DNA of 64,000 nt from Mercurialis annua (GCF_937616625.2 NC_065572.1:39831653-39895652); one strand, 5' to 3'. Counted from the stretch's first letter, positions 34,689 to 48,900 are shown. The notes: generated from the letters alone by a model not told the origin. Numbers and translations are program-made.

Positions 34689-37489
34689 TGTCACGACCCA
34701 ATTTCATGGATCGCGACCGGCGCTAGGGTATGGGTATGGTTGTACCAAAACCCGTAGGAAACCACGCGGATAAACTTAAACACAAATAAACCTACAAGAA
34801 AACCACTGCTCGGGGGCAACCAATACTCCAACCTAAGTCTAGCAGTTTATACAACAGTTCTAATATCATAACTTGATAATAATTCAGAACTATGAATCAT
34901 GCCTCAAATATAATAATCTAAAGTAATAAGCCAAGGTAATAATATAAAAGTCGTACCACTACGACAAACCAAAGTATAATAATATAAAGACAACTAGTTC
35001 TACTGCGGTCAAAGAGTTTAAAACAATAGACTAGTTTTATTAACATAAAAAGACCTCTAAGGAATCAAAGAATCGGAGTCGACCAACGCTCTCAAAATCA
35101 CAAGCCTGGAAATATGGGAAAAACAACGGGGTCAGATATACTGAGATGAGTTCATAATGCTATTTACATTTATTAAGTTTAAAACCCTTAAAACAAATCA
35201 TTTTATACTAATATATATCTGATTATGGAAAACAATATTGAAATGAAATCCCAAAATACATAACCCAAAGTATTATCCAAATTAGATGGTATGAAATTCT
35301 AATCGAATCCCAAAGTAGGCCAGACATTGGTCAACCAATCCCAAAGTACTTACCGGTGCACGCAGTCTCGATACAAGCCTATCGAGTAGCTCGTTTCAAT
35401 CCTGATCCATAATCCATAAAATAGTTTATAAACATTTGATATACTTAAATAATGTGTGGTACTTAATAAAGTGGTAAATAACACTATAAACTCACTGCTT
35501 CCTTATCCACGTGAATCTTGGCAAACAGTTAACCCTTCGTAGACTCTAAAGCACAAGCAGTCGACGGGTTTAAAACATTATATACGTTAAAATCCGAACA
35601 ACTCCTAATTCTAAGAATACTAGACACCGCATAGGACTAGCATCTCAAAACACAACCAAAGTACAACCAAGGTAATCAAAGTATTCCATACAACCAAATA
35701 ACAGGTTAGGCAAATTAAGCTTAGGTGAGTTCTTATCTTTAAAACAAAACCAAAGTCCTTTCACATCATAAATACTTTATTTAAAATCAATAGATTTACC
35801 AAAGTAGTGTGTTAATCTTAACTGCAGTTTAGCTCAACACAACATGTCGGGCCACACACGTCTAACCCGACCCAACCACAATCCAAAGTGAAAACCAAAG
35901 TCTTAAATCAATCCTTTAAATGAAACAAGTTTGAAATAAGAACTCATACCTTCACTTAAAGAATGCTAAAGACATAGAAAGCAATGAAGACAAATAGGCT
36001 TGCCAACACTTGGCAAGTAACACACAAAGTACACTTAATATTTCACCTTAAATAGAATCAATAGGATTCCAACATCTTTCAAGTATCAATTTGAAACTAA
36101 ATAACTTAGTCGAAACATTACACAACAATATAACACCTTACATGCCTTAAACCAGCGTTTATCCATCAGCTAATATAAAGCTAACATCTTTTACATTCTT
36201 AAACAATTTCCAACCCTTGGTAATCTAATTAAGCCCTCCTAAGTATGCCATAAAACTAAGGCAAAACCACACAACTTAAACCAAACGAACCAATAACCAA
36301 AAAGGCACCTAAAGTATTCAATTTTAATTTATAAAAGACATACTTAAATTACAAATTTCTAGCCATGAATAAGAGACCTTAAAACAGCGACTTAATCGAA
36401 TTAAGACCTCACTTAACACATGATTTAGCCTTAGTCAATTATATCAAACCACCCAATGTATTAGTTGCTAGTTATCAACCTATTTACCTCCCAAAGGAGA
36501 TTTCCAGCTTTTAATTTATAGTTCAAAACATATTTTGATTCAACAATGTTAACCAATTAATAGTACTATGTCATAAACACAATTTCTTCAACCCACCCAA
36601 AGTATTGATTGACAACTACAACCTATGATTCGTTTACTCATAAATTTCCATATTTTAATAAAAGCTTAAAAGAGAATACTCAATCCACAAACACTAACAA
36701 TTTGATCAATCCTTCGATTATAACGATTACACAAAACCACCCAAGGTACAAATACCAAACACAAGCTAAATATAACATAGCAAGATTATTTACAGCTTTC
36801 AAAACATAGAAATACAGAAATAATAAGTCAATCACCCAAAGTATAGATTTAACACATCTCTTAGAAATCTTTACAAACCATAACAAGGGTTTAGAGCCAC
36901 ATACCTTGTGAAATAGATTAAGATAAATCAAAAAGAGAAAAACCCAGAAAAAGACGATCCAAATTAGCCTAAGATATCATAAGATGAAGAACAATGAATG
37001 GAAAATTTGATAGAGTAAGTTTAAAGGATTTAAGCCATAAACAATTGACGAAAATACTTACCAAGGATCCAAAATATGCTAAGGAATGATGGGAGACCAA
37101 AATCAGAGAGTACACAGCCGTTTAGGGTTTTTAAGAAAAGTGTAACACTGTTTTAGGTCGAAAAAACGAGTTTAAATTGAAAACTGCAATCTGTACAGTA
37201 TACGCGTCGCGCCCGCTACACCTTCATCGCGCCCGTGATACATGAATCGCGCCCGCAATCCAGGCATGTCGCGCCCGCGTTATCCTTTTGCCTCCGATGA
37301 AAAAATTGAAATTTGAAAATGAAATTGAAACTGCTCCAAACTCCGAGACTACTCCCAATACATCTTAATACATATATTAAAAGGGTTAGGACCTTCGAAC
37401 CATGATTCTAAGTGGTCGAACCACTCAAACGAACCCCAAAGTACATTTTAGGCTTAATGGAACTAGTCGGAAAAATACGTGTTGTTACA
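34689..37489 (-). repeat. 5' LTR of reversed Tekay-type element, full length
   Basis: 2,801 bp; on the minus strand it runs TGTAACAACACG to GGGTCGTGACA. The right edge at 37489 passes directly into satellite (CCTTTTTAGCG). It holds a cluster of GC-rich motifs at 37201-37285 and shows the empty MITE site at about 35162. Small open frames (for example 36609-36931) are not genes. Confidence 0.93.
37201..37285 (-). repeat. Cluster of four GGGCGCGA motifs in LTR
   Basis: Plus-strand TCGCGCCCG occurs four times in about 70 bp, near 37207, 37226, 37247 and 37269. The spacing is about 20 bp and the surroundings are AT-rich. It sits about 200-290 bp inside the LTR, the same place as the inverted repeats of the other Tekay LTR. 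Confidence 0.88.
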
Positions 37490-37871
37490 CCTTTTTAGCG
37501 ATTTATGCCAAACATTTACAAACGTTACGAAAGAAACCCAAACGTTTCACCTTTTTAGCGATTTAAGCCAAATATTCACAAACATTACGAAACAAATCCA
37601 AACGTTTCACCTTTTTAGCGATATAAGACAAACGTTTACAAACCTTACCAAAAAAATCCAAACGTTTCACCTTTTTAGCGATTTAACCCAAACATTTACA
37701 AACATTAAGAAACTAAACCAAACGTTTCATATTTTTAGCAATTTAAGCCAAAAGTTTACAAACGTTACAAAACAAATCCAAACGTTTAAAACGTTACGAA
37801 ACAAATCCAAGCGTTTCACCTGTTTAGCAATTTAAGCCAAATATTTAAAACGTTACGAAACCAATCCAAAC
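37490..37871 (+). repeat. Satellite array 2, forward block 1
   Basis: Six nearly perfectly phased 60-bp units with CACCTTTTTAGCGATTTAAG. The block ends in the perfect 18-bp palindrome AATCCAAACGTTTGGATT (37863-37880), across which the array flips strand. Confidence 0.96.
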
Positions 37872-38104
37872 GTTTGGATTAAATCGCTAAAAAGGTGAAA
37901 CGTTTGGTATTGTTTCTTAACGTTTGTAAACTTTTGGCTTAAATTGCTAAAACGTTTGGCTTAAATTGCTACAAAGGTGAAACGTTTGGATTGGTTTCGT
38001 AACGTTGTAAATGTTTGGATTGGTTTTGCAACATTTCTAAACGTTTGGCTTAAATTGCTAAAAAGGTAAAACATTAGGAATTTTTTCGTAATATTTTAAA
38101 CGTT
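37872..38104 (-). repeat. Satellite array 2, short inverted block
   Basis: Reverse-orientation units (AAATCGCTAAAAAGGTGAAA), about 230 bp, flanked by forward units. The right switch lies at about 38100-38110 (CGTTCGACGTTTCACC). Confidence 0.93.
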
Positions 38105-39930
38105 CGACGTTTCACCTTTTTAGCTGTTTACAAACGTTAGGAAACAAATCCAAACGTTTCACCTTTTTAACGATTTAAGCCAAACGTTTACAAACGTTAC
38201 GAAACAAATCCAAACCTTTCACCTTTTTAGCGAATGAAGCCAAAGTTTACAAACATTACGAAACAAAACCAAACGTTTCATCGTTTTAGCGATTTAAGCC
38301 AAAGGTTTACAAACGTCAAAACAAGACGTTTCACCTTTTTAGCGATTTAAGCCAAACGTTTAAAATGTTACGAAACCAATCCAAACGTTTCAAACGTTAC
38401 GAAACAAATTCAAACGTTTAAAACGTTACAAAACAAATCCTAAAGTTTCACTTTTTTATCTATTTAAGCCAAACGTTTAAAAAGTTACGAAACCAATCCA
38501 AACGTTTAAAGCATTACGAAACAAATTCAAACGTTTCACCTTTTTAGCGATTTAAACCAAACGTTTACAAACATTACGAAACAAATCCAAACGTTTCACA
38601 TTTTTAGCGATTTAAGCCTAATGTTTCACATTTTTAACGATTTAAGTCAAACGTTTAAAACATTACGACACCAATCAAAAAGTTTAAAACATTACGAAAC
38701 AAATCCAAACGTTTCACATTATTAGCAATTTTAGCAAAACGTTTACAAAGGTTACGTTATGAAACAAAACAAAACATTTCACCTTTTTAGCAATTTTAGC
38801 CAAACGTTTACAAACATTATGAAACAAATCCAAACGTTTACAAACTTTACGAAACAAAACCAAACGTTTCACCTTTTTAACGATTTAAGCCAAATGTTTA
38901 GAAACGATATAAAGAAAAACCAAACATTTAAAACATTATGAAACAAATCCAAACATTTAAAACGTTAGGAAACCAATCCAAATGTTTAAAACATTACGAA
39001 ACAAATCCAAACGTTTCACCTTTTTAGCGATATAAGCCAGACGTTTAAAATGTTACAAAACCAATCCAAACGTTAACAAACGTTACGAAACAAATCTAAA
39101 CGTTTCACATTTTAAGCGATTTAAGCCAAACATTTAAAACGTTGCGAAACTAATCCAAACGTTTAAAATGTTACGAAACAAATCCAAACTTTTCACCTTT
39201 TTACCAATTTAAGCCAAACGTTTACAAACGTTACAAAACAAAACCAAACGTTTCACCTTTTTAGCGATTTAAACCAAACGTTTAAAACATTACGAAACAA
39301 ATCCAAACGTTTCAAACGTTACAAAACAAAACCACACGTTTTACCTTTTTAGCGATTTAAGCCAAACGTTTGCAAATGTTACGAAATAAATCCGAACATA
39401 TTACCTTTTTAGCGATTGAAGACAAATGTTTAAAACGTTACGAAACCAATCCAAACGTTTACAAACATATGTTACACCTTTTTAGCGATTTATGCTAAAT
39501 GCTTACAATCGATAAAAACAAATCCAAATGTTTCACCTTTTTAGCAATTTAAGCCAAATATTTACAAACGTTACAAAACAAATCCAAATGTTTAAAACAT
39601 TACGAAACCAATCCAAACGTTTAAAACGTTACAAAAGAAATCCATACGTTTCATCTTTTTAGTGATTTAAGCCAAACATTTAATACGTTACGAAACCAAT
39701 CCAAACGTTTAAAAACGTTACGAAACAAATCCAAACATTTCACCTTTTTAATGATTTAATCCAAACGTTTATAGAGTTACGAAACAAATTCTAACGTTTC
39801 ACCTTTCTAGCAATTTAAGATAAACGTTTAAATCGTTACGAAACAAATCCAAACATTTCACATTTTTAGCAATTTAAGCCAAACGTTTAGAAACGTTACG
39901 AAAAAAATCCAAACGTCTCACCTCTTTGGC
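38105..39930 (+). repeat. Satellite array 2, forward block 2
   Basis: About 1.8 kb of mixed 60-bp units and 29-bp half-variants. The end is degenerate (CACCTCTTTGGCCATTGG), where orientation reverses. Confidence 0.95.
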
Positions 39931-42900
39931 CATTGGTTTCGATACGTTTTTAAACGTTTGGCTTAAATCGCTAAAAAGGTGAAACGTTTGGTTTTGTTTT
40001 GTAACGTTTGTAAACATTTAGCTTAAATTGCTAAAAAGGCGAAATGTTTGGTTTTGTTTCGTAACATTTGTAAACGTTTGGCTTAAATTTCTAAAAAGGG
40101 GAAACGTTTGGATTTTTTTTGTAACGCTTGTAAACGTTTGGCTTAAATCGCTAAAAATGTGAAACGTTTGGATTTGTTTCGTAACGTTTGTAAATGTTTG
40201 GCTTAAATCGCTAAAAAGGTGAAACATTTGGATTTGTTTTCTAACGTTTTAACCTTTTGGATTTGTTTCTTAACGTTATAAAGGTTTGAATTGGTTTCGT
40301 AACGTTTTAAATGTTTGGCACAAATCGCTAAAAAGGTGAAATGTTTGGATTTGTTTCGTAACGTTTTATACATTTGGCTTAAATCACTAAAAAGGTGAAA
40401 CGTTTGGTTTTGTTTCATAACGTTTGTTAACGTTTGGATTGGTTTCGTAACGTTTTAATCGTTTGGCTTAAATTGCTAAAAAGGTGAAATGTTTGGATTT
40501 GTTTCGTAACGTTTGTAAATGTTTGGCTTAAATCGCTAAAAAGGTGACACGTTTGATTTTCTTTCGTAACCTTTGTAAACGTTTGGCTTCAATCGCTGAA
40601 AAGGTGAAACAATTGGATTTGTTTTGTAACGTTTGTTAACATTTGGCTTCCATCGCTAAAAAGGGGAAAGGTCTGGATTTGTTATGAACGTTTTAAATTT
40701 ATCGATTGGTTTTGTAACGTTTGTAAACGTTTGGCTTAAATCGCTAAAAAGGTGAAACGTTTGGTTTTGTTTCGTAATGTTCGTAAACATTTGGCTTCAA
40801 TCGTTAAAAAGCGGAAACGTTTGGATTTGTTTCGTAATGTTTGTAAACGTTTGGCTTAAATAGCTAAAAATGGGAAATTTTTAGATTTGTTTTGTAACGT
40901 TTGTAAACGTTTGGCTTAAATCGCTAAAAGGTGAAATGTTTGCACTTGTTTCGTAACGTTTTGAACGTTTGGATTTGTTTCGTATCATTTGTAAACGTTT
41001 GGCTTAAATCGCTAAAAAGGTGAAACGTTTGGATTTGTTTTGTAACGTTTGTTGACGTTTTGCTTAAATCGCTTAAAAGGTGAAACGTTTGGATTTGTTT
41101 CGTAACGTTTTAAACATTTGGATTGGTTTCATAAAGTTTTAAACATTTGGCTTTAATAGATAAAAAGGTGAAACATTTGGATTTGTTTCCAACGTTTCAA
41201 ACGTTTGGATTTGTTTTGTAACATTATAAATGTTTGGATTAGCTTCGTAACTTTTAAATATTTGTCTTAAATCGCTGAAAAGGTAAAACGTTTCGATTTG
41301 TTTCATAAAGTATGTAAACATTTGGCTTAAATAGCTAAAAAGGTGAATCGTTTGGATTTGTTTTGTAAGGTTTTAAACGTTTGGCTTAAATCGCTAAAAA
41401 GGTGAAACGTTTGGTTTGGTTTCGTAATGTTTGTAAATGTTTGGATTGGTTTAGCAACGTTTTAAAAGTTTGGCTTAAATAGCTAAAAAGGTGAAACGTT
41501 TGGTTTTTTTTCGTAACGTTTGTAAAAGTTTGGCTTCAATCGCTGAAAAGGTGAAACGTTTGGATTTGTTTCGTAACGTTTGTAAACGGTTGGCTTAAAT
41601 TGCTAAAAATTGGTAACGTTTGAATTTGTTTCGTAATGTTTGTAAAACGTTTGGCTTAAATCGCTAAAAAGGTGAAACGTTTGGTTTTGTTTTGTAACGT
41701 TTGTAAACATTTGGCTTCAATCGCTAAAAAGGGGAAACGTTTTGGATTTTTTATGAACGTTTTAAACGTTTGGATTGGTCTTGTAACGTTTGGCTTAAAT
41801 CGCTAAAAGCGTGAAACGTTTAGTTTTGTTTCGTGACCTTTGTAAACATTTGGTTTCAATCGTGAAAAAGATGAAACGTTTGGATTTGTTTTGTAACGTT
41901 TGTAAACGTTTGGCTAAAATTGCTAAAAATGTGAAACGTTTGGATTTGTTTCGTAACGTCTGTAAACGTTTGGCTTAAATCTCTAAAAAGGTGAAAAGTT
42001 TGGATTTGTTTTGTAACGTTTAAAACGTTTGGATTTGATTCATAACGTTTGTAAACGTTTGGCTTAAATAGCTAAAAAGGTGAAACTCTTGGATTTCTTT
42101 TGAAACGTTTGTAAACGTTTAGCTTCCATCGCTAAAAAGGTGAAACATTTGGATTTATTTCCTAACGTTTTAAACGTTTGGATTTCTTTTATAACGTTAT
42201 AAACATTTGGATTGGTTTCGTAACGTTTTAAATGTTTGTCTTAAATTGCTAAATAGGTAAAACGTTTGGATTTGTTTCATAACGTTTATAAACGTTTTGG
42301 CTTATATCGCTAAAAAGGTAAAACGTTTGGATTTGTTTCGTAACGTTTGTAACTGTTTGGCTTAAATCATTAAAAAGGTGAAACATTTGGATTTGTTTTC
42401 TACCATTTTAACCGTTTGGATTTGTTTCTTAACATTATAATCATTTAGACTTGTTTCGTAACGTTTTAAATGTTTGGCATAAATCGCTAAAAAGGTAAAA
42501 CGTTTGGATTTCTTTCGTAACGTTTGTAAACTTTTGGCTTAAATCGCTAAAAATGTGAAACGTTTGGATTTGTTTCCTAACGTTTATAAATGTTTGGCTT
42601 AAATCGCTAAAAAGGTGAAACGTTTGAATTTGTTTCTTAACGTTATAAATGTTTGGATTGGTTTCATAACGTTTTAACTGTTTGGCTTAAAACGCTAAAA
42701 AGGTAAAACGTTTGGATTTTGTTCGTAACATTTGTAAAGTTTTGGCTTAAATCGCTAAAAAGGTGAAATGTTTGGATTTGTTTCGTAACATTTTATACGT
42801 TTGCTTTAAATCGCTAAAAAAGTGAAACGTTTGGTTTTGTTTCATAACGTTTGTTAACTTCTGGATTAGTTTCGTAACGTTTTAACCGTTTGGCTTAAAT

Positions 42901-45900
42901 AGCTAAAAAGGTGAAACGTTTGGATTTGTTTCCTAACGTTTGTAAATATTTGGCTTAAATCGCTAAAAAGGTGAAACATTTGGTTTTCTTTCGTAACCCT
43001 TGTAAACGTTTGGCTTCAATCGCTGAAAAGGTGAAACATTTGGATTTATTTCGTAACGTTTGTAAACGTTTGGCTTAAATTGCTAAAAAGGAGAAACATT
43101 TGGATTTGTTTCATAACGTTTTATAATGTTCTGCTTAAATCGCTAAAAAGGTGAAACGTTTGGATTTGTTTTGTAACGTTTGTAAACGTTTGGCTTCAAT
43201 CGCTAAAAAAAGGAAACGTTTGGATTTGTTATGAACGTTTTAAACATTTCGATTGGTTTTGTGAAATTTGTAAACGTTTGGTTCTGTTTCGTAGCGTTCG
43301 TAAACGTTCTGCTTCAATCGTTAAAAAGGGGAAACATTGGGATTTGTTTCGTAATGTTTTTAAATAGTTGGCTTAAATAGCTAAAAATAGGAAACGTTTG
43401 GATTTGTTTTGTAACATTTATTAACGTTTGGCTTAAATCGCTAAAAAGGTGAAACGTTTGCATTTGTTTCGTAACGTTTTAAACGTTTGGATTTGTTTCA
43501 TATCGTCTGTAAATGTTTGGCTTAAATCGGTAGAAAGGTGAAACGTTTGGATTTGTTTTGTAACGTTTGTAAACGTTTTGCTTAAATCGCTAAAAAGGTG
43601 AAACGTTTGGATTTGTTTCGTAACATTTTAAACATTTAGATTGGTTTCGTAACATTTTAAACATTTGGCTTAAATATTTAAAAAGGTGAAACAGTTGGAT
43701 TTGTTTCCCAACGTTTTAAATGTTTGGATTTGTTTCGTAACGTTATAAACGTTTCGATTGGCTTCGTAACGTTTTAAATATTTTGCTTAAATTGCTGAAA
43801 AGGTAAAACGTTTGGATTTGTTTCATAACGTGTGTAAACATTTGGCTTAAATCGCTAAAAAGGTGAAACGTTTGGATTTGTTTTGTAACGTTTTAAACGT
43901 TAGGCTTAAATCGCTAAAAATGTGAAACATTTGTTTTTGTTTCGTAACGTTTGTAAATGTTTGGATTGATTCAGTAACATTTTAAACGTTTGGCTTAAAT
44001 AGCTAAAAAGGTGAAACGTTTGGATTTGTTTCATAACGTTTGTAAACGTTTGGCTTAATTCGCTAAAAAGGTGAAACGTTTGGTTTTGTTTCGTAACGTT
44101 TGTAAAAGTTTGGCTTCAATCGCTAAAAAGGTGAAATGTTTGGATTTGTTTCGTAACGTTTGTAAACAGTTGGCTTAAATTGCTAAAAACGGAAAACGTT
44201 CTGATTTGTTTCGTAACGTTTGTAAGACGTTTGGTTTAAATCGCTAAACAAGTGAAACGTTTGGATTTTTTTGTAACGTTGTAAACGTTTGGCTTCAATC
44301 GCTAAAAAGGGGGAACGTTTTGGATTTGTTATGAACGTTTTAAACGTTTGGATTGGTCTTGTAACGTTTGTAAACGTTTGGCTTAAATCGATAAAAAGGG
44401 GAAACATTTGGTTTTGTTTCGTAACCTTTGTAAATATTTGGCTTCAATCGTTCAAAAGGTGAAACGTTTGGATTTGTTTCGTAACGTTTGTAAACGTTTG
44501 GCTAAAATTGATAAAAATAGGAAACGGTTTGATTTGTTTTGTAACGTTTGTAAACGTTTGGCTTATATCGCTAAAAAAGTGAAACGTTTGGATTTGTTTC
44601 ATAACGTTTTAAACGTTTTGAATTGTTTCGTAACTTTTGTAAACGTTTGGCTCAAATAGCAAAAAAGGTGAAACTCTTGGATTTCTTTTGTAATGTTTAT
44701 AAACGTTTAGCTTCAATCGCTAAAAAGGTGAAACGTTTGGATTTGTTTCCTAACGTTTTATACATTTGGATTTATTTCTTAACGTTACAAACATTTGGAT
44801 TGGTTTCGTAACATTTTAAATGTTTGTCTTAAATCTCTAAAAAGGTAAAACGTTTGGATTTGTTTATAACGTTTATAAACGATTGGCTTAAATCGCTAAA
44901 AAGGTGAAACGTCTGGATTTATTTCTAAACATTTTAAATGTTTTGCTTAAATCGCTAAAAAGGTGAATTGTTTGGTTTTGTTTCATAACGTTTGTAAACG
45001 TTTGGATTGGTTTCGTAACGTTTTAAATATTTGGCTTAAATTGCTAAAAAGGTGAAACGTTTGGATTTGTTTCGTAATGTTTGTAAACGTTTGGTTAAAA
45101 TCGCTAAATTGGATTTGTTTCGTATGGTTTGTAAACGTTTGGCTTAAATTTCTAAAAAGGTAAAACGTTATGTTTTGTTTCGTAACATTTGTAAACGTTT
45201 TGCCTTCAATCGCTAAAATTTTGAAACGTTTGGATTTTTTTCGTAATGTTTGTAAACGTTTGGCCTAAATTACAAAAAAGGGGAAATGTTTGGATTTGTT
45301 TCGTAACGTTTGTAAACGTTTGGCTTAAATTGCTAAAATGGGGAAACGTTTAGATTTGTTTTGTAACGTTTGTAAACGTTTGGCTTCAATCGCTAAAAAG
45401 GGAAAACGTTTGGATTTGTTATGAACGTTTTAAACGTTTCAATTGATCTTGTAACGTTTATAAACGTTTGTCTTTAATCGCTAAAATGGTGAAACGTTTG
45501 GTTTTGTTTCGTAACGTTTGTAAACGTTTGGCTACAATCGTTAAAAAGGTGAAACGTTTGGATTTATATTGTAACGTTTGTAGACGTTTGGCTTAAATCG
45601 CTAAAAATAGGAAACGTTTTGATTTATTTTGTAACGTTTGTAAACGTTTCGCTTAATTCGCTAAAAAGGTGAAACGTTTTGATTTGTTTCGTAACGTTTG
45701 AAAAGTTTGGATTTGATTTGTATAGTTTGTAATCGTTTGGCTTAGATCGCTAAAAAGGTGAAACGTTTGGATTTGTTTTGTAACGTTTGTAAATGTTTGG
45801 CTTAAATCGCTAAAAAGGTGAAACATTTTGTTTTCTTTCATAACCTTTGTAAACGTTTGGCTTCAATCGCTGAAAAGGTGAAACATTTGGATTTATTTCG

Positions 45901-48900
45901 TAACGTTTGTAAATGTTTGGCTTAAATTGCTAAAAAGGGGAAACATTTGGATTCGTTTCGTAACGTTTAATAATGTTCGGCTTAAATCGCTAAAAAGGTG
46001 AAACGTTTGGATTTGTTTTGTAACGTTTGTAAACGTTTGGCTTCAATCGCTAAAAAAGGAAACGTTTGGATTTGTTATGAAAGTTTTAAACGTTTCGATT
46101 GGTTTTGTGATGTTTGTAAACGTTTGGCTCAAATCGCTAAAAAGGTGAAACGTTTGTTTCTGTTTCGTAGCATTCGTAAACGTTTGGCTTCAATCGTTAA
46201 AAAGGGGAAATGTTGGGATTTGTTTCGTAACGTTTGTAAACATTTGGCTTAAATAGCTAAAAATGGGAAACGTTTGGATTTATTTTGTATCGTTTATAAA
46301 CGTTTGGCTTAAATCGTTAAAAAGGTGAAACGTTTGCATTTGTTTCGTAACGTTTTAAACGTTTGTATTTGTTTCATATCGTCTGTAAATGTTAGGCTTA
46401 AATCGCTAGAAAGGTGAAACGTTTGGATTTGCTTTGTAACGTTTGTAAACGTTTTGCATAAATCGCTAAAAAGGTGAAACGTTTGGATTTGTTTCATAAC
46501 GTTTTAAACATTTGGATTGGTTTCGTAACATTTTAAACATTTGGCTTAAATATTTAAAAAGGTGAAACATTTGGATTTGTTTCCCAACGTTTTAAAAGTT
46601 TGGATTTGTTTCGTAACGTTATAAACGTTTCGATTGGCTTCGTAACGTTTTAAATATTTGGCTTAAATTGCAGAAAAAGTAAAACGTTTGGATTTGTTCC
46701 ATAACGTGTGAAAACATTTGGCTTAAATCGCTAAAAAGGTGAAACGTTTGGATTTGTTTTATAAAGTTTTAAACGTTAGGCTTAAATCGCTAAAAAGGTG
46801 AAATGTTTGTTTTTTGTTTCGTAACGTTTGTAAATGTTTGGATTGGTTTAGTAACATTTTAACCGTTTGGCTTAAATAGCTAAAAAGGTGAAACGTTTGG
46901 ATTTGTTTCGTAACGTTTGTAAACGTTTGGCTTAATTCGCTAAAAAGGTGAAACGTTTGGTTTTTTTTCGTAACGTTTGTAAAAGTTTGACTTCAATCGC
47001 TAAAAATGGGAAACGTTCTGATTTGTTTCGTAACGTTTGTAAAACGTTTGGTTTAAGTCGCTAAACAAGTGCAACGTTTTGGATTGGTCTTGTAACGTTT
47101 GTAAACGTTTGGCTTAAATCGCTAAAAATGGGAAACGTTTGGTTTTGTTTCGTAACCTTTGTAAACATTTGACTTCAATCATTCAAAAGGTGAAACGTTT
47201 GGATTTGTTTCGTAATGTTTGTAAATGTTTGGCTAAAATTGATAAAAATAGGAAACGTTTTGATTTGTTTCGTAACGTTTGTAAACGTTTGGCTTAAATC
47301 GCTAAAAAAGTGAAACATTTGGATTTGTTTCATAACGTTTTAAACGTTTGGATTTGTTTCGTAACGTTTGTAAACATTTAGCTTAAATAGCAAAAAAGGT
47401 GAAACTCTTGGATTTCTTTTGTAATGTTTATAAACGTTTAGCTTCAATCGCTAAAAAGGTGAAACGTTTGGATTTGTTTCCTAATGTTTTATACATTTGG
47501 ATTTGTTTCTTAACGTTACAAACATTTGGATTGGTTTCGTAACGTTTTATATGTATGTCTTAAATCGCTAAAAAGGTAACGTTTGGATTTGTTTATAACG
47601 TTTATAAACGATTGGCTTAAATCACTAAAAAGGTGAAACGTTTGGATTTATTTCGTAACATTTTAAATGTTTTGCTTGAATCGCTAAAAAGGTGAAATGT
47701 TTCGTTTTGTTTCGTAACGTTTGTAAACGTTTGGATTGGTTTCGTAACATTTTAAATATTTGGCTTAAATCGCTAAAAAGGTGAAACGTTTGGATTTGTT
47801 TCGTAATGTTTGTAAACGTTTGGTTAAAATCGCTAAAAAGGTGAAACGTTATGTTTTGTTTCGTAACATTCGTAAACGTTTGCCTTCAATCGCTAAAATT
47901 GTGAAACGTTTGGATGTTTTTCGTAACATTTGTAAACGTTTGGCCTAAATTACAAAAAAGGGGAAATATTTGGATTTGTTTCGTAACGTTTGTAAACGTT
48001 TGGCTTAAATTGCTAAAATGGGGAAACGTTTAGATTTGTTTTGTAACGTTTGCAAACGTTTGGCTTCAATCGCTAAAAAGGGAAAACGTTTAGATTTGTT
48101 ATGAACGTTTTAAACGTTTCAATTGATCTTGTAACGTTTATAAACTTTTGGCTTTAATCGCTAAAATGGTGAAATGTTTGGTTTTGTTTCGTAACTTTTG
48201 TAAACGTTTGGCTACAATCATTAAAAAGGGGAAACGTTTGGATTTATTTTGTAACGTTTCTAAATGTTTGGCTTAAATCGCTAAAAATGGGAAACGTTTT
48301 GATTTGTTTCGTAACGTTTGTAAACGTTTGGCTTAATTCGCTAAAAAGGTGAAACGTTTTGATTTGTTTCGTAATGTTTAAAAAGTTTGGATTTGTTTTG
48401 CACAGTTTATAATCGTTTAGCTTAAATCACTAAAAAGGTGAAACGTTTGGATTTGTTTCACGACGTTTGTAAATGTTTGGCTTAAATCGCTAAAAAAGTG
48501 AAACATTTAGTTTTCTTTCGTAACCTTTGTAAACGTTTGGCTTCAATCGCTGAAAAGGTGAAACATTTGGATTTATTTCGTAACGTTTGTAAACGTTTGG
48601 CTTAAATTGCTAAAAAGGGGAAACATTTGGATTTGTTTCGTAACGTTTAATAATGTACGGCTTAAATCGCTAAAAAGGTGAAACATTTGGATTTTTTTTG
48701 TAACGTTTGTAAACGTTTGGCTTCAATCGCTAAAAAAGGAAACGTTTGGATTTGTTATGAACGTTTTAAACGTTTCGCTTGGTTTTGGGACGTTTGTAAA
48801 CGTTTGGTTTAAATCGCTAAAAAGGTGAAACATTTGGTTCTGTTTCGTAGCGTTCGTAAACGTTTGGCTTCAATCGTTAAAAATGGGAAACGTCGGGATT

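Larger units (their letters stand above)
21467..37489 (-). mobile_element. Second Tekay-type element, reversed, internally deleted and split by copia B
   Basis: Its right end is a complete LTR (37489 to 34689) followed on the minus strand by a PBS and gag. Copia B interrupts the join of gag and protease. Rejoining 32820 with 23817 restores colinearity with Tekay positions 7520-7610. After the protease, RT, RNase H, integrase and the 5' part of the 3' LTR are missing. Candidate TSD is imperfect: ACTTT (21462-21466) versus CCTTT (37490-37494), the latter being in satellite. Its LTRs differ much more from each other than those of the element at 2733, so it is older. Confidence 0.9.
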
